Below are positions 20,237 to 30,116 of a stretch of DNA of 64,000 bases, piece after piece. Positions within the stretch are counted from its first letter, which is position 1, and the number at the start of each line of letters is the position of its first letter. The position numbers were made by a program, and so were the translations under genes. This DNA comes from Coleofasciculus sp. FACHB-1120 (GTDB taxonomy: Bacteria > Cyanobacteriota > Cyanobacteriia > Cyanobacteriales > FACHB-T130): contig NZ_JACJTV010000003.1 in assembly GCF_014698845.1 (NCBI RefSeq), forward strand, positions 310,001-374,000, in the 5' to 3' direction. The notes under the pieces were generated by a model. The model was given only the letters and a program-made list of their open reading frames with translations. It was not told where the DNA came from and did not search any database.

Positions 20237-20809
20237 ATGAAAAAGCAGGCAAGTTTAGTCGTCATGATGCTGGCAGTTTTGCTGATGGGATGTTCGGCAT
20301 CGGTGCCATCAACCTCATCTCAGAGTGGGGAACCCGCACAGCCATTGCAGCAGGCATCGCCAGTATCAGCACCGACAACCCCTGCACGACAAGCGCAGGC
20401 ATCACCGGAAGCATCACTCGCACAGAATCAGAGGGGTCAAACTTTGCCAATTTCAGCCAAGGCAACGATGGCAGGTCAAGTGATTCATCTGGAAGTAGCG
20501 CGGACACCCCAACAACAGCAAATGGGGTTAATGTACAGAACGTCTTTGGCGGACGACCGGGGGATGTTATTTCTTTTCAACCCACCGCAACCGATCAATT
20601 TCTGGATGAAGAATACGCTTATCCCGCTGGATATGGTTTTTATGCTGGATGGAGTGGTGAAAGCGATCGCGGCTGATGTCCCTCCTTGTAAAACCAGTCT
20701 TTGCCCCACCTATGGTCCCAATACACCCGTTAACCAGGTGATTGAACTCCGGGGAGGACGCGCAGCAGAACTTGGTTTGAAACCAGGCGATCGCGTGACC
20801 ATTCAGTAA
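20237..20809 (+). CDS. DUF192 family lipoprotein
   Basis: 190 residues from the ATG at 20237. Upstream in-frame starts (TTG 20147, ATG 20180) would place polar residues ahead of the signal peptide, so they are disfavoured. MKKQASLVVMMLAVLLMGC is a lipoprotein signal with Cys19 as the lipidated residue. A Pro/Ser/Gln/Ala-rich linker follows, then a DUF192 domain (about 85-190) with FLFNPPQPINFWMKNTLIPLDMVF and a C-terminal LGLKPGDRV. DUF192 proteins are small beta folds of unknown function, often exported. It begins 93 bp after the nblR-like gene on the same strand and could be co-transcribed. Confidence 0.85.
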   Translation: MKKQASLVVMMLAVLLMGCSASVPSTSSQSGEPAQPLQQASPVSAPTTPARQAQASPEASLAQNQRGQTLPISAKATMAGQVIHLEVARTPQQQQMGLMYRTSLADDRGMLFLFNPPQPINFWMKNTLIPLDMVFMLDGVVKAIAADVPPCKTSLCPTYGPNTPVNQVIELRGGRAAELGLKPGDRVTIQ

Positions 20810-21446
20810 CTCGATGCCAACACAGACAGGCTTTAGCACTCTCTTTTAGAGTTCTTATCAAGACGATTTAAAAATTTACTTTATCTTTAGACGTATTTGT
20901 CGCAAAAATAAGGTACTCTTTCCCAAGAGAGAGTTTAAGGCTGCAAATTTCAATTATTGTTACCCTTAAACCTAGATTCTCGCTTCCAGAGACATGGTTC
21001 TTCCAAGGATGAGAGTGCTTTGCCTGGGATTTGGTGTGAGGTCAGTGAAATAGATAGCTTTAGGCAAGCAAATCTCTCCTAATACAGAGGGATTCCAGTG
21101 AATTGCTAAAGAGAATATTAAGCAAAGTTCACTAGCAACAGTCCGCATTAGGATTTCAGAAACAAGTGGAGTGAGCCTAAGTTTTCAGTCTCATTCTCTA
21201 GGTCTACCCGGAAAGTATGCCTAAAGTGCTGAATCTAGTCTGAGCATTGTTGGAGTTAATACCCATACCGACTGCCGTAATTGTCACACCAGGTTGGTGA
21301 TCTGTGACACTAGCGTTACAGAGAGTAGCGGCAAAATAGTATAAAGGAACCGAGTCTAGGTGGACAGATAAAATACTGACTACCATCACTCAACAAACCA
21401 GGGTTTCAATTACAAAATAGATTCTACAAAGGAGGTAAAAGCCATC
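20810..21446. other. 637-bp intergenic region
   Basis: No gene is supported. The AGGAGGT ribosome site for the DUF2949 gene is at 21431-21437, and a weak promoter-like pair (TGGACA near 21361, TAAAAT near 21370) is too closely spaced to call. A minus-strand frame of 61 codons (21204-21389) has no recognisable product. The length leaves room for an untranslated leader or small RNA, but nothing shows one. Confidence 0.4.
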
Positions 21447-21638
21447 ATGGCACCTACAAATTTTTCTCGATTTCTCCGGTTTCTTCAAGAAGATTTAGCA
21501 ATATCCAAGGCATCGATTGCGATCGCTTTGCGGCGTCGGGAACAAGATCCCGGTCCGTTGCCGATGATCCTATGGCAATACGGTTTAGTAACGTTGGAAC
21601 AGTTAGATCAAATCTATGACTGGTTGGAAACTGCATAA
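21447..21638 (+). CDS. DUF2949 family small protein
   Basis: A 63-residue protein with a strong ribosome site (GGAGGTAAAAGCCATC before ATG). The sequence FLQEDLAISKASIAIALRR followed by GPLPMILWQYGLVTLEQLDQIYDWLE matches the short cyanobacteria-specific DUF2949 family, whose function is unknown. The second half resembles helix-turn segments found at the ends of type II/IV secretion ATPases (LWQYGLVTLEQLDQI), so it may be a small protein-binding helical module. Full length for the family. Confidence 0.8.
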   Translation: MAPTNFSRFLRFLQEDLAISKASIAIALRRREQDPGPLPMILWQYGLVTLEQLDQIYDWLETA

Positions 21639-21753
21639 GGCTTGATGATTCGGCGAGGAGCAAGAAAGTCATGTCAGAGCAATTGAGGGTTGGTAATATC
21701 CCAACCCATCAGCGAAGACCCAAAAAATGTTGTTCATTACAATTTATTGCACC

Positions 21754-21789
21754 AAAAAGAGCGGGTCAAATATTTGACCCGCTCTTTTT
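21754..21789. terminator. bidirectional terminator, perfect 36-bp palindrome
   Basis: The sequence is perfectly self-complementary, centred at 21771/21772, with a GC-rich core GAGCGGGTC/GACCCGCTC flanked by A-run and T-run. It can stop transcription both from the DUF2949 gene on the plus strand and from the convergent DUF262 gene on the minus strand. Confidence 0.88.
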
Positions 21790-21922
21790 AGTTGTTAGTT
21801 TTTCAAATCTACTTTTTCTATATAATATGCTTTTATAAATTGCTGATTGGCGATGAGCGATCGCATTTTCTGGAATCAAGTTAATTTTTCACTATTATGA
21901 CAACCTGAAACTGCAATGCTCT

Positions 21923-23041
21923 TTATGTTAAATCAGCAAAAGCTTCCGTTGCCAGTCTTAGCCTTTCCTTTACATTATATTCATTAGTAAGATCGCGTAT
22001 TTTCACCGACACACCCAAAAAACTTTCATTATTCACTAGACGCTGATATTGTTCTTGGAATTCCTCAACATTCTGAATAGTACCTTTTTCCAGCCTTTTG
22101 GCTATACCAACCATAACCGCCTCAAACCATGTAGGAACAAATGCCTTTTCTCGCCTGAAAGCTTTAGGACCGACGCATTTATAAATTATTTCAATTGTTG
22201 GGATAAATGTTTTTATAAGTGTGTCTTTAGCCTGATACTTGAGGTGTCTGTTTTTAGTCATGTATCTATTGAGAAATTCTTTCATTGATGGCTTGTAATT
22301 GTTTCCCTCAAAATAAATTGCTAAGAAGCGTAAAATTAATTCTTGGTCTTTCTTATTTTTATCACTGTTGCCAAATATGTTACGCCAAGCCCCGTTTTTG
22401 TTCATTTGCTCAAGCAAATCATTAAATTCTCCGTGATAAATGCAACCACGAATTTCCTGGGGTTTTAGTAAAGTACCTCCCGTATTTAGCCTTTCAAAAA
22501 TGTGGTAAATACTCTCTTCATTGTTATCATGTGGCTGAATAATAGTTGCCGACAAAACTGAATTGTCTAGTTGCCGTCGTTGGATATCCGTTAGTGATGT
22601 ATATTTCTGACTATCAAAGTTTGAATTGACCAGTTTTAAAGAAAATGATGTCCGACTGCTTGGAAATTTACCATCGTAAAAAGATTTAAGGCTAATTAAT
22701 CTTTGCTGACCGTCAAGCACCAGCAACTTGTTTGTTTCTGACTCTCTTGCCAAGAAAATGCCTGGAACTGGCAGACCAAGCAAAAGAGACTCTATCAAAC
22801 GCGAAGCTTGTTTGGGTTTCCATACATAGGCACGTTGAAAATTAGGAATATATATGTCCCCATTTCTCAGACGCTTAACTATGCCATCAACATCAAAATC
22901 TGTTCGAGAAACTGATATAGAGAACCTGGAAGGGAGAATGTCATCATCTTCTTCTAAGCTTTCTTCAATTTGTGTTTCCTGTTCCTCATCTGTTAAATGT
23001 TCTGGGTGGTATGCTTCATGGTTCGGTACAAATGTACTCAT
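21923..23041 (-). CDS. DUF262 (GmrSD-like) domain protein
   Basis: 372 residues. The DUF262 signature is clear: IPNFQRAYVW at 65-74, DGQQR at 110-114 and FERLNTGG at 182-189. DUF262 is a ParB/Srx-fold domain with NTP-dependent nuclease or NTPase activity; it forms the N-terminal half of the GmrSD type IV restriction enzyme and occurs in other defence proteins. Here the second half is helical and carries no visible HNH (DUF1524) motif, so this is a stand-alone form. The acidic N-terminus (EEDDDI) is unusual. No partner such as a HEPN or DUF4268 protein is adjacent. A defence role is inference. Confidence 0.85.
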   Translation of the reverse strand: MSTFVPNHEAYHPEHLTDEEQETQIEESLEEDDDILPSRFSISVSRTDFDVDGIVKRLRNGDIYIPNFQRAYVWKPKQASRLIESLLLGLPVPGIFLARESETNKLLVLDGQQRLISLKSFYDGKFPSSRTSFSLKLVNSNFDSQKYTSLTDIQRRQLDNSVLSATIIQPHDNNEESIYHIFERLNTGGTLLKPQEIRGCIYHGEFNDLLEQMNKNGAWRNIFGNSDKNKKDQELILRFLAIYFEGNNYKPSMKEFLNRYMTKNRHLKYQAKDTLIKTFIPTIEIIYKCVGPKAFRREKAFVPTWFEAVMVGIAKRLEKGTIQNVEEFQEQYQRLVNNESFLGVSVKIRDLTNEYNVKERLRLATEAFADLT

Positions 23042-23177
23042 ACTGTAGCGTCGCTTGTGCTTGGGTTATTACCGATTATATGGCGATCGCTCTGTAGCCA
23101 CCTCACAGAGTAATGCAAAATATCAAGTTTTTGGAACCATCAAGCCCTAACCGGAGCTTGATGGTAATATTGTCAAT

Positions 23178-24650
<1,473 letters not shown>

Positions 24651-24654
24651 TTCT

Positions 24655-24725
24655 TTTAAACGCAAAGTAACGCAGAGCATAATTACTTTGCGTTACTTTG
24701 CGAAAACCTTTGCTTCCTTTGCGTT
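24655..24725. repeat. GCAAAG-type dispersed repeat
   Basis: Between convergent thiC and pyrE. Contains ACGCAAAGTAACGCAGAG followed by its near-complement CTTTGCGTTACTTTGCG and then another TTTGCGTT, so it can fold back on itself. Repeats of this type are widespread between cyanobacterial genes. A related unit appears in frame within metH. Confidence 0.65.
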
Positions 24726-24733
24726 GAAAAATC

Positions 24734-25351
24734 TTATCTAAGTTGACGCGATCGCTCCTGAATCTCTGGAATCGAAAATACTGCCTGAAACTTTAGCCCA
24801 ACTGACTGATAAAACTCCGCTCCCCCCTGCTGCCTGTCTACCAGCGAAATCACCTCATCAACGCTGTATCCGGCATCTCGCAGCCGCTCAACGGCTTTCA
24901 TGGCAGATTGACCCGTTGTGACAACATCTTCCAAAACGACCACTTTCGCACCCGCAGGGAGAATTGGACCTTCTATATAAGCTTGTGTTCCGTGTCCCTT
25001 GGCTTCTTTGCGAATAATTAGCGCCGGTAACAGTCGATTTTCATAAGCAGAAACCACACTCACCGCTGTCACAATCGGATCGGCTCCCAGCGTCAATCCG
25101 GCAACGGCCTGGGTATCCATCGGCAGCAACGATAACAGAATACGACCCGTTGCCAAAGCTCCTTGGGGATGGAGCGTGACTGGCTTGCCATTAATGTAGT
25201 AAGAACTGCGCTGCCCCGAAGACAGCACAAAATCTCCCTCCTTATAAGCCAGATGGCAAAATAAATCCAGCAATTGCTGGCGTAGTGTTGTTAGATCAGC
25301 AGTAGCATAAGAGCCAGTTAAATCAGCTTGGGGTTGGATTTCGTGGATCAT
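24734..25351 (-). CDS. pyrE: orotate phosphoribosyltransferase
   Basis: 205 residues from the ATG at 25351; a GTG immediately before it (25354) is an alternative. PyrE joins orotate to PRPP to give orotidine 5'-phosphate in pyrimidine synthesis. The PRPP-binding motif VVVLEDVVTTGQSAM lies near residues 130-144, and the GQRSSYYINGKPVTLHP and RKEAKGHGT stretches are typical of the family. It stands alone, divergent from a small secreted protein gene and convergent with thiC. Confidence 0.96.
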   Translation of the reverse strand: MIHEIQPQADLTGSYATADLTTLRQQLLDLFCHLAYKEGDFVLSSGQRSSYYINGKPVTLHPQGALATGRILLSLLPMDTQAVAGLTLGADPIVTAVSVVSAYENRLLPALIIRKEAKGHGTQAYIEGPILPAGAKVVVLEDVVTTGQSAMKAVERLRDAGYSVDEVISLVDRQQGGAEFYQSVGLKFQAVFSIPEIQERSRQLR

Positions 25352-25448
25352 CACTAGGACAGAAAAAGAGTAGAGCTATGACAATTTGACCAACAATCAT
25401 CCTAAACTTAAACTGAAGAATAGTATTCAGCCAAAGTTGAGGGACGAG

Positions 25449-25865
25449 ATGGGAATGCGCTTGACTAATTTAATGAGTGTGTTGGTTCTCAGTGCCGCTT
25501 CGACTGTCATTGCCTCTAGCGCGATCGCTCAGCAAACATCGATTCCGGACTTGTTTAATCGAGCGATCACTGAAAAATCTAAAGACTTTTTCGGCAACGA
25601 ATCTACCCGGCGAGATATAGATTTCATCATTGGCCCTAGTTTCCCGGAAAACGAGATCGAGCAAGACGCTAAGACACTAGATAACCTTTATCGGGAGCTA
25701 CTCTGGCAGCAGGTTTCCAGTGACTTTATTATTCGCACTCCCGATCTTCCTAATCCTTTCAACACCTCAATTCTGCAAAGTCCGGCTATTAATGTAAACG
25801 TTACGGGTACTGGTAGACCCTTAACAGGCAGTGAGTTCGTATTTGAGAACCCTCCACAGCCGTAA
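25449..25865 (+). CDS. small secreted hypothetical protein
   Basis: 138 residues from ATG 25449, which has GAGGG nine bases upstream; a TTG at 25386 would add an unlikely polar extension. MGMRLTNLMSVLVLSAAST then SSAIAQQ is a signal peptide cleaved near AIA-QQ. The mature part (about 110 residues) is acidic with FFGNESTRRDIDFIIGPSFPENEI and a Pro-rich tail, and has no domain I recognise. Likely periplasmic or exported. A very strong hairpin terminator follows immediately. Confidence 0.7.
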   Translation: MGMRLTNLMSVLVLSAASTVIASSAIAQQTSIPDLFNRAITEKSKDFFGNESTRRDIDFIIGPSFPENEIEQDAKTLDNLYRELLWQQVSSDFIIRTPDLPNPFNTSILQSPAINVNVTGTGRPLTGSEFVFENPPQP

Positions 25866-25870
25866 ATCAG

Positions 25871-25917
25871 AAAAAGAAGGAAAGGCAAGCAAACATTGCT
25901 TGCCTTTCCTTCTTTTT
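25871..25917 (+). terminator. strong rho-independent terminator
   Basis: A perfect 22-bp stem around an ACA loop, with GGCAAGC core and a T-run on the 3' side and an A-run on the 5' side. It begins 6 bp after the stop of the secreted protein gene. The symmetry would also stop transcripts from the other side. Confidence 0.92.
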
Positions 25918-26557
25918 CTGCCTTGTGGCGATTTAAAGTTGAAGCTTTTCAAAATTCATAGGACGAGATTTAAACAAGCGTGCAGGGCTTATTTTTTATA
26001 AATTCTATTTTTTGAATTGACGTTAAGCTTCCAACTTACTTTGTTCAGTTGCTCTCCAGCATTTTGAAATATCTAGCGTTTTGGATAGTCTCCTATAATT
26101 TCCCATAAAAGTAAATTATCAAGATAATTCAATTAATTGGTTTCTTAAACTCACGCTCCGTTAGTAAGCTACATTCATCCTGAGCGCTAGCGCGGTTCTG
26201 GGGAATTTGCTTCAAAGATATTGAATTTATTGGAATGCGCCCTACCGGAATCGAACCAGTCTGAAGGCGAATTATGAGTTCGCTGCCTCCCCAATCGGCC
26301 AAGGGCGCGTGATTGATTTCCTCGCCAGCAATACTGGCTGGATTGTTATTTTATACAATTATGCACGCTAAGTCCACTCGAAAGCGGATGCGTAGTATGA
26401 TTCCTGATAACAAATTATAAACGCTGTTTTCTAAAATAGAGATAAATTAGCCCCGTGACATTGAGTGATTCGCTATCATAGGTTCCACTGCTGTCAGTCC
26501 TAAGCTATGGATAGCAGTTAGTCAGTGTCGCGGCAATTTTTGTAGCTTGAGCAACCA
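25918..26557. other. intergenic region containing a tRNA
   Basis: Mostly AT-rich and without open frames of note. Its only recognised content is the CAU-anticodon tRNA on the minus strand (26236-26308). A short GCGCTAGCGC palindrome lies near 26180. The ~250 bp after the tRNA should carry the promoter of the anchored protein gene at 26558. Confidence 0.5.
26236..26308 (-). tRNA. tRNA with anticodon CAU (Met or lysidine-Ile), atypical
   Basis: Folds as a cloverleaf on the minus strand: acceptor GCGCCCT/AGGGCGC, D stem GCC/GGC, anticodon stem GCGAA/TTCGC around CTCATAA, six-base variable loop, T arm ACTGG-TTCGATT-CCGGT. The anticodon is CAU. Whether it reads AUG (Met) or, after lysidine modification, AUA (Ile) cannot be settled by eye. 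The D arm lacks the common AGCTCAGTTGG pattern of neighbouring tRNAs, and CCA is not encoded. It is not an initiator type, since three G-C pairs do not close the anticodon stem. Confidence 0.78.
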
Positions 26558-27244
26558 ATGAAACTAAATTCAACTGTCGCACTTACGTTAATTTTGCTTG
26601 CCATGATGTTAGGTGCTGGCTTTGTAAGTGCGATGTGGGGGTTTACTGTAGGTCATGAAGCCCTTAAAGGAGTAACACAGCCGGATGTGCGCCCTACCAA
26701 TAAATTGGCTGGCACCAAGCGGGCAACTCCTGGTAAAGAAGGACTGGCAATTTTGCGCGAGGCTGATATCGTAGCAAGTGCCAGAGCACAAATGAGTGGC
26801 AAGGCTAAACCCGTTATTAAGCCGGTACAAGAGCAAACCAAAAGCAACACCGAGCCTAGCACTCCTGAGCCAACCTCTGAGCCGGAAAGTAAACAGCAAA
26901 ATTTCCCGATTACAAGTCAGGACAAGGGGGTGAAGTTGGAGATCGGCTCAGCGCGTCAGCAAGGAGGATCTTTGTTGCTGAATGTGAGTATGAAGAATGA
27001 AGGAGGGAATGCTGTACGGTTTCTGTATAGTTTCTTGAATGTAACCGACGACCAAGGTCGAGCTTTAAGTGCTGTGACTGAAGGTTTGCCAGGAGAATTG
27101 CCACCAAATGGGCAAAGCTTTTCGGGGACAGTGAGTATTCCCACGGCATTATTGGAAGATGCTAAGCAGCTTTCTTTGACTCTGACAGATTATCCCGATC
27201 AAAAACTCCAGCTAAAAATGTCTGGAATTCCAGTGGTGAAGTAG
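26558..27244 (+). CDS. membrane-anchored protein with C-terminal beta domain
   Basis: 228 residues. A single N-terminal hydrophobic helix (about 7-28) is followed by a Lys/Ala-rich stretch, then a disordered Pro/Glu/Ser/Thr segment (NTEPSTPEPTSEPESKQ, about 90-110), then a domain of about 110 residues with alternating strands (LEIGSARQQGGSLLLNVSMKNEG, LSLTLTDYPDQKLQL). The last part resembles immunoglobulin-like or DUF4352-like modules that sit outside the membrane, but I would not name a family. Probably periplasmic, anchored by the N-terminus. The function is unknown. Confidence 0.7.
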   Translation: MKLNSTVALTLILLAMMLGAGFVSAMWGFTVGHEALKGVTQPDVRPTNKLAGTKRATPGKEGLAILREADIVASARAQMSGKAKPVIKPVQEQTKSNTEPSTPEPTSEPESKQQNFPITSQDKGVKLEIGSARQQGGSLLLNVSMKNEGGNAVRFLYSFLNVTDDQGRALSAVTEGLPGELPPNGQSFSGTVSIPTALLEDAKQLSLTLTDYPDQKLQLKMSGIPVVK

Positions 27245-27245
27245 G

Positions 27246-27385
27246 CGTTAGGAGTTAGGTGGTAGGTAATAGGAGCTTTTTGTGTACTGTAACTGCACAG
27301 TGGGTAGTAGATTCTACCCACTCCTCATTACCGACTACCAATTACCGACAATTCGTTGCCCATTGCCCAATACCCAATACCCTGG
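27246..27385. repeat. low-complexity intergenic repeats
   Basis: Two biased stretches fill this gap: GTTAGGAGTTAGGTGGTAGG near the start, and near the end ACCGACTACCAATTACCGAC followed by TTGCCCATTGCCCAATACCCA. They are roughly complementary in composition and could pair. Short-period repeats of this kind are common between cyanobacterial genes. Confidence 0.5.
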
Positions 27386-27391
27386 TGACGG

Positions 27392-28915
27392 ATGGATACC
27401 CCCGTGTTGGCGATCTTGACGGTGAATGCTTTTCCTAGGCTCACCGCGCAAGACGTTTTGCTGCGATTATTATCGGTGCTACTGCTAATTGCGATTAATG
27501 GTTTTTTTGTGATCGCTGAGTTTTCGATAGTTTCGGTGCGGCGATCGCGCATCAATCAGCTAGCCGAAGCGGGCGATATTCAGGCAAAAACGGTTCAAAA
27601 ATTACAACGCAGCATCGATCGGCTGCTTTCTACGACTCAGCTAGGGATTACTCTCTCTAGTTTGGCTCTCGGCTGGATAGGCGAGAGTACAATGGCAATT
27701 TTAGTATCCGCTTCAATTGCCCACTTGCCTCTGTCTTGGACGGTCAAAGCAGCGATCGCTCATTCCCTTTCAGTGCCAGTTGCTTTCTTCCTGATTGCCT
27801 ATCTGCAAATTGTTTTGGGTGAACTCTCCCCGAAATCAGTGGCGCTGCTTTACTCAGAGCAGATGGCAAGGTTTTTGGGACTTCCAATCAGAGCAATCGA
27901 CCGCTTTTTTAACCCGTTTATCTGGATTCTCAATCAATCAACCCGCTTGCTCTTGCGGCTGGTAGGCATTCAGTACACCGGACAAGGCTGGTATGCGCGC
28001 GTTACCCCCGAAGAATTGCAAATGATTATCACCACAGAGCGCGAGTCTACAGGACTGGAAGCCGAAGAACGAGAGTTGCTCAACAACGTGTTTGAGTTTG
28101 GTGAGGTGTTGGCGGAAGAGGTGATGGTTCCCCGCACCAGCATTGCCTCTATTCCCTGTGACGCCACTTTTCAAATCTTTCTAGATGAAATTACCGCCAC
28201 GGGTCACTCCCGCTATCCCGTCACCGGAGAATCCCTCGACGATATTCGCGGCATTATTTACTTCAAAGAGTTAGCTGAACCTCTCGCCAAAGGCGAACTA
28301 ACCCTAGATACAGCGATTCAGCCTTGGATTAGACCCGCTCGATTTGTGCCGGAAGGACAGCCTTTAAGCGAACTTTTGCCAATGATGCAGCGAAGTCACC
28401 TGGCAATGGCAATCGTTGTGGATGAATTTGGCGGCACCGCTGGGTTAGTAACAATTGAGGATTTAATTGCTGAAATTATCGGCTACGAGCCAAAATCTGA
28501 GGATAAAGAAGAGTTCGCTGTACAAATTTTGGATGAGCAAACTTTTCTGGTGCAAGCACAGATGAATTTGGAAGAAGTCAACGAATTTCTCGATCTCAAC
28601 TTGCCTCTGATTGATAAATACCAAACTTTGGGCGGCTTCGTGCTTTACCACTATCAGAGAATTCCTACTCAAGGCGAAACCCTGCGCTTTGACAACCTTG
28701 AGCTGAGCATCGTTTCCGCTGAAGGTCCACGACTGCACCAAATTCGCATTCACCGACAACAGGAGACGACATTTCCTAGCAACGAAGCCAACGGGTCTGA
28801 TGGCTTAGATTCTGATACATTAAATTCTGATATAGATGCCAAGGTTGCAGGGGATGACACCGAGGAATCCGAAATGACAAATCAGGAATCAGGAGTCAGC
28901 AGAAATTTTGAATGA
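27392..28915 (+). CDS. CNNM/CorC-type hemolysin family transporter
   Basis: 507 residues. A CNNM (DUF21) membrane domain with about four helices occupies residues 20-200, followed by a CBS pair (about 220-345; LAEEVMVPRTSIASI, AMAIVVDEFGGTAGLVTIEDL) and a CorC/HlyC C-terminal domain (about 365-445; FLVQAQMNLEEVNEFLDLNL, GGFVLYHYQRIPTQGE). Family members are Mg2+ or Co2+ efflux/exchange proteins. The last ~50 residues are Asp/Ser/Glu-rich with no homology. The stop codon lies across the junction of a 91-bp tandem duplication. A shorter paralogue is at 34910-36019. Confidence 0.9.
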   Translation: MDTPVLAILTVNAFPRLTAQDVLLRLLSVLLLIAINGFFVIAEFSIVSVRRSRINQLAEAGDIQAKTVQKLQRSIDRLLSTTQLGITLSSLALGWIGESTMAILVSASIAHLPLSWTVKAAIAHSLSVPVAFFLIAYLQIVLGELSPKSVALLYSEQMARFLGLPIRAIDRFFNPFIWILNQSTRLLLRLVGIQYTGQGWYARVTPEELQMIITTERESTGLEAEERELLNNVFEFGEVLAEEVMVPRTSIASIPCDATFQIFLDEITATGHSRYPVTGESLDDIRGIIYFKELAEPLAKGELTLDTAIQPWIRPARFVPEGQPLSELLPMMQRSHLAMAIVVDEFGGTAGLVTIEDLIAEIIGYEPKSEDKEEFAVQILDEQTFLVQAQMNLEEVNEFLDLNLPLIDKYQTLGGFVLYHYQRIPTQGETLRFDNLELSIVSAEGPRLHQIRIHRQQETTFPSNEANGSDGLDSDTLNSDIDAKVAGDDTEESEMTNQESGVSRNFE

Positions 28916-29005
28916 TTCTGATATAGATGCCAAGGTTGCAGGGGATGACACCGAGGAATCCGAAATGACAAATCAGGAATCAGGAGTCAGCAGAAATTTT
29001 GAATG
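28824..29005. repeat. perfect 91-bp tandem duplication
   Basis: 28824-28914 is followed directly by an identical copy at 28915-29005. The first copy encodes the last ~30 residues of the CorC protein, and its TGA stop spans the junction. Because 91 is not a multiple of three and the stop is at the end of the unit, the protein is the same with or without the second copy. Identity of the two copies points to a recent event. Confidence 0.95.
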
Positions 29006-29058
29006 ATAGCGTTTGGATTTCAACTTGCCACCCGTTTAAAGCTGGGATATGTCCAGTT

Positions 29059-29745
29059 TTAATGACTCTTCGCTGCATAGGGAAGCGGATCTTGTAATCC
29101 CAGCTCAGCAAAAGCAGCTAGACGTAACTGGCAGGAATCACAAACGCCACAAGCCACTTCGCCTCCGGTATAGCAAGACCAGGTTTGCTCCCAAGGAACG
29201 CCTAACTGATTTCCGAGCTGAATGATTTCCGTTTTTTTTAGGTCTATTAGGGGCGTCATGATACTAATCGGCTGTCCTTCTCGTCCCTGTCTCGTTCCCA
29301 GTCGAAAGACTTCCTGCATTGCTTGGACATAATCGGGACGGCAATCTGGATAGCCAGAATAATCTAAAGCATTAACGCCAATATAAACCCGCTGGGAGTT
29401 GATAGTTTCTGCATAAGCGAGGGCAAAGCTCAAAAAGATGGTATTTCGGGCGGGGACATAGGTCACGGGGATACTTTGAGCCATTTCATCAAGCGATCGC
29501 CCTTCAGGTACGTTAATGGCACTATCTGTGAGCGCAGAACCGCCCCAGAGACGCAAATCAAACGCCACTACCTGATGTTCTCGTACACCAGCCATGTGAG
29601 CGATTGCTGTCGCAGACTCTAACTCTCGCTGGTGGCGCTGCTGGTAATCAAATGAAATGGCATAACACTCACAGCCATCAACCTTTGCCTGGTACAGTAC
29701 CGTCGAAGAATCTAACCCCCCAGACAACAAAACAACCGCTTTCAC
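29059..29745 (-). CDS. queC: 7-cyano-7-deazaguanine synthase
   Basis: 228 residues from a GTG start at 29745. QueC converts 7-carboxy-7-deazaguanine, ATP and ammonia to preQ0, the precursor of queuosine. The PP-loop motif SGGLDSS is at residues 8-14, and the C-terminal zinc site has Cys191, Cys199, Cys202 and Cys205 (CYTGGEVACGVCDSC). Length is typical. No other queuosine gene is next to it. It converges with the CorC gene across the 91-bp duplication. Confidence 0.96.
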   Translation of the reverse strand: MKAVVLLSGGLDSSTVLYQAKVDGCECYAISFDYQQRHQRELESATAIAHMAGVREHQVVAFDLRLWGGSALTDSAINVPEGRSLDEMAQSIPVTYVPARNTIFLSFALAYAETINSQRVYIGVNALDYSGYPDCRPDYVQAMQEVFRLGTRQGREGQPISIMTPLIDLKKTEIIQLGNQLGVPWEQTWSCYTGGEVACGVCDSCQLRLAAFAELGLQDPLPYAAKSH

Positions 29746-30116
29746 TTCCTAGCCCCCTCATCCCCAGATTTTTACTTCTGCCAACTTTCAGATGTTTCCC
29801 ACCATCACTTCTTGATAATTGACCGCTCATTGGCTACTAAATTCCTCAGCCCTCAAGTCCTCGACCCGCAACCCTCAATTCTCAGCCCTCGCCAAATGGA
29901 CGGGAGAGAAAGTGACACATTTACCAGTTGCTGATTTACAAACCTCAACAAAATGGAAGATGAGCTAAGTCTCACAAATTTGAGAAAGTTAGACACAGCT
30001 TTGAAATTCTTCACAAAAGAAGGCACTATGATACCATCTGGATCGTCTCAAGCGACTAAACGTTGCCAATTGATTTAATCCTAGTGGTGGAGGAGCATAC
30101 AGGAGTGCAAGATAGC
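29746..30116. promoter_or_regulatory. intergenic promoter region
   Basis: Divergent region between queC and the oxidoreductase gene. It includes CTCAGCCCTC/CTCAATTCTCAGCCCTC short repeats (about 29848-29890). A possible TTGAAA/TATGAT pair near 30001-30032 has a 20-bp spacer, too long to call. AGGAG at 30101-30105 is the ribosome site for the ATG at 30117. Confidence 0.4.

Noticed and set aside
21204-21389. 61-codon minus-strand frame in the intergenic region before DUF2949
   Set aside because: No ribosome site, no recognisable product, and it faces a region likely to be a leader.
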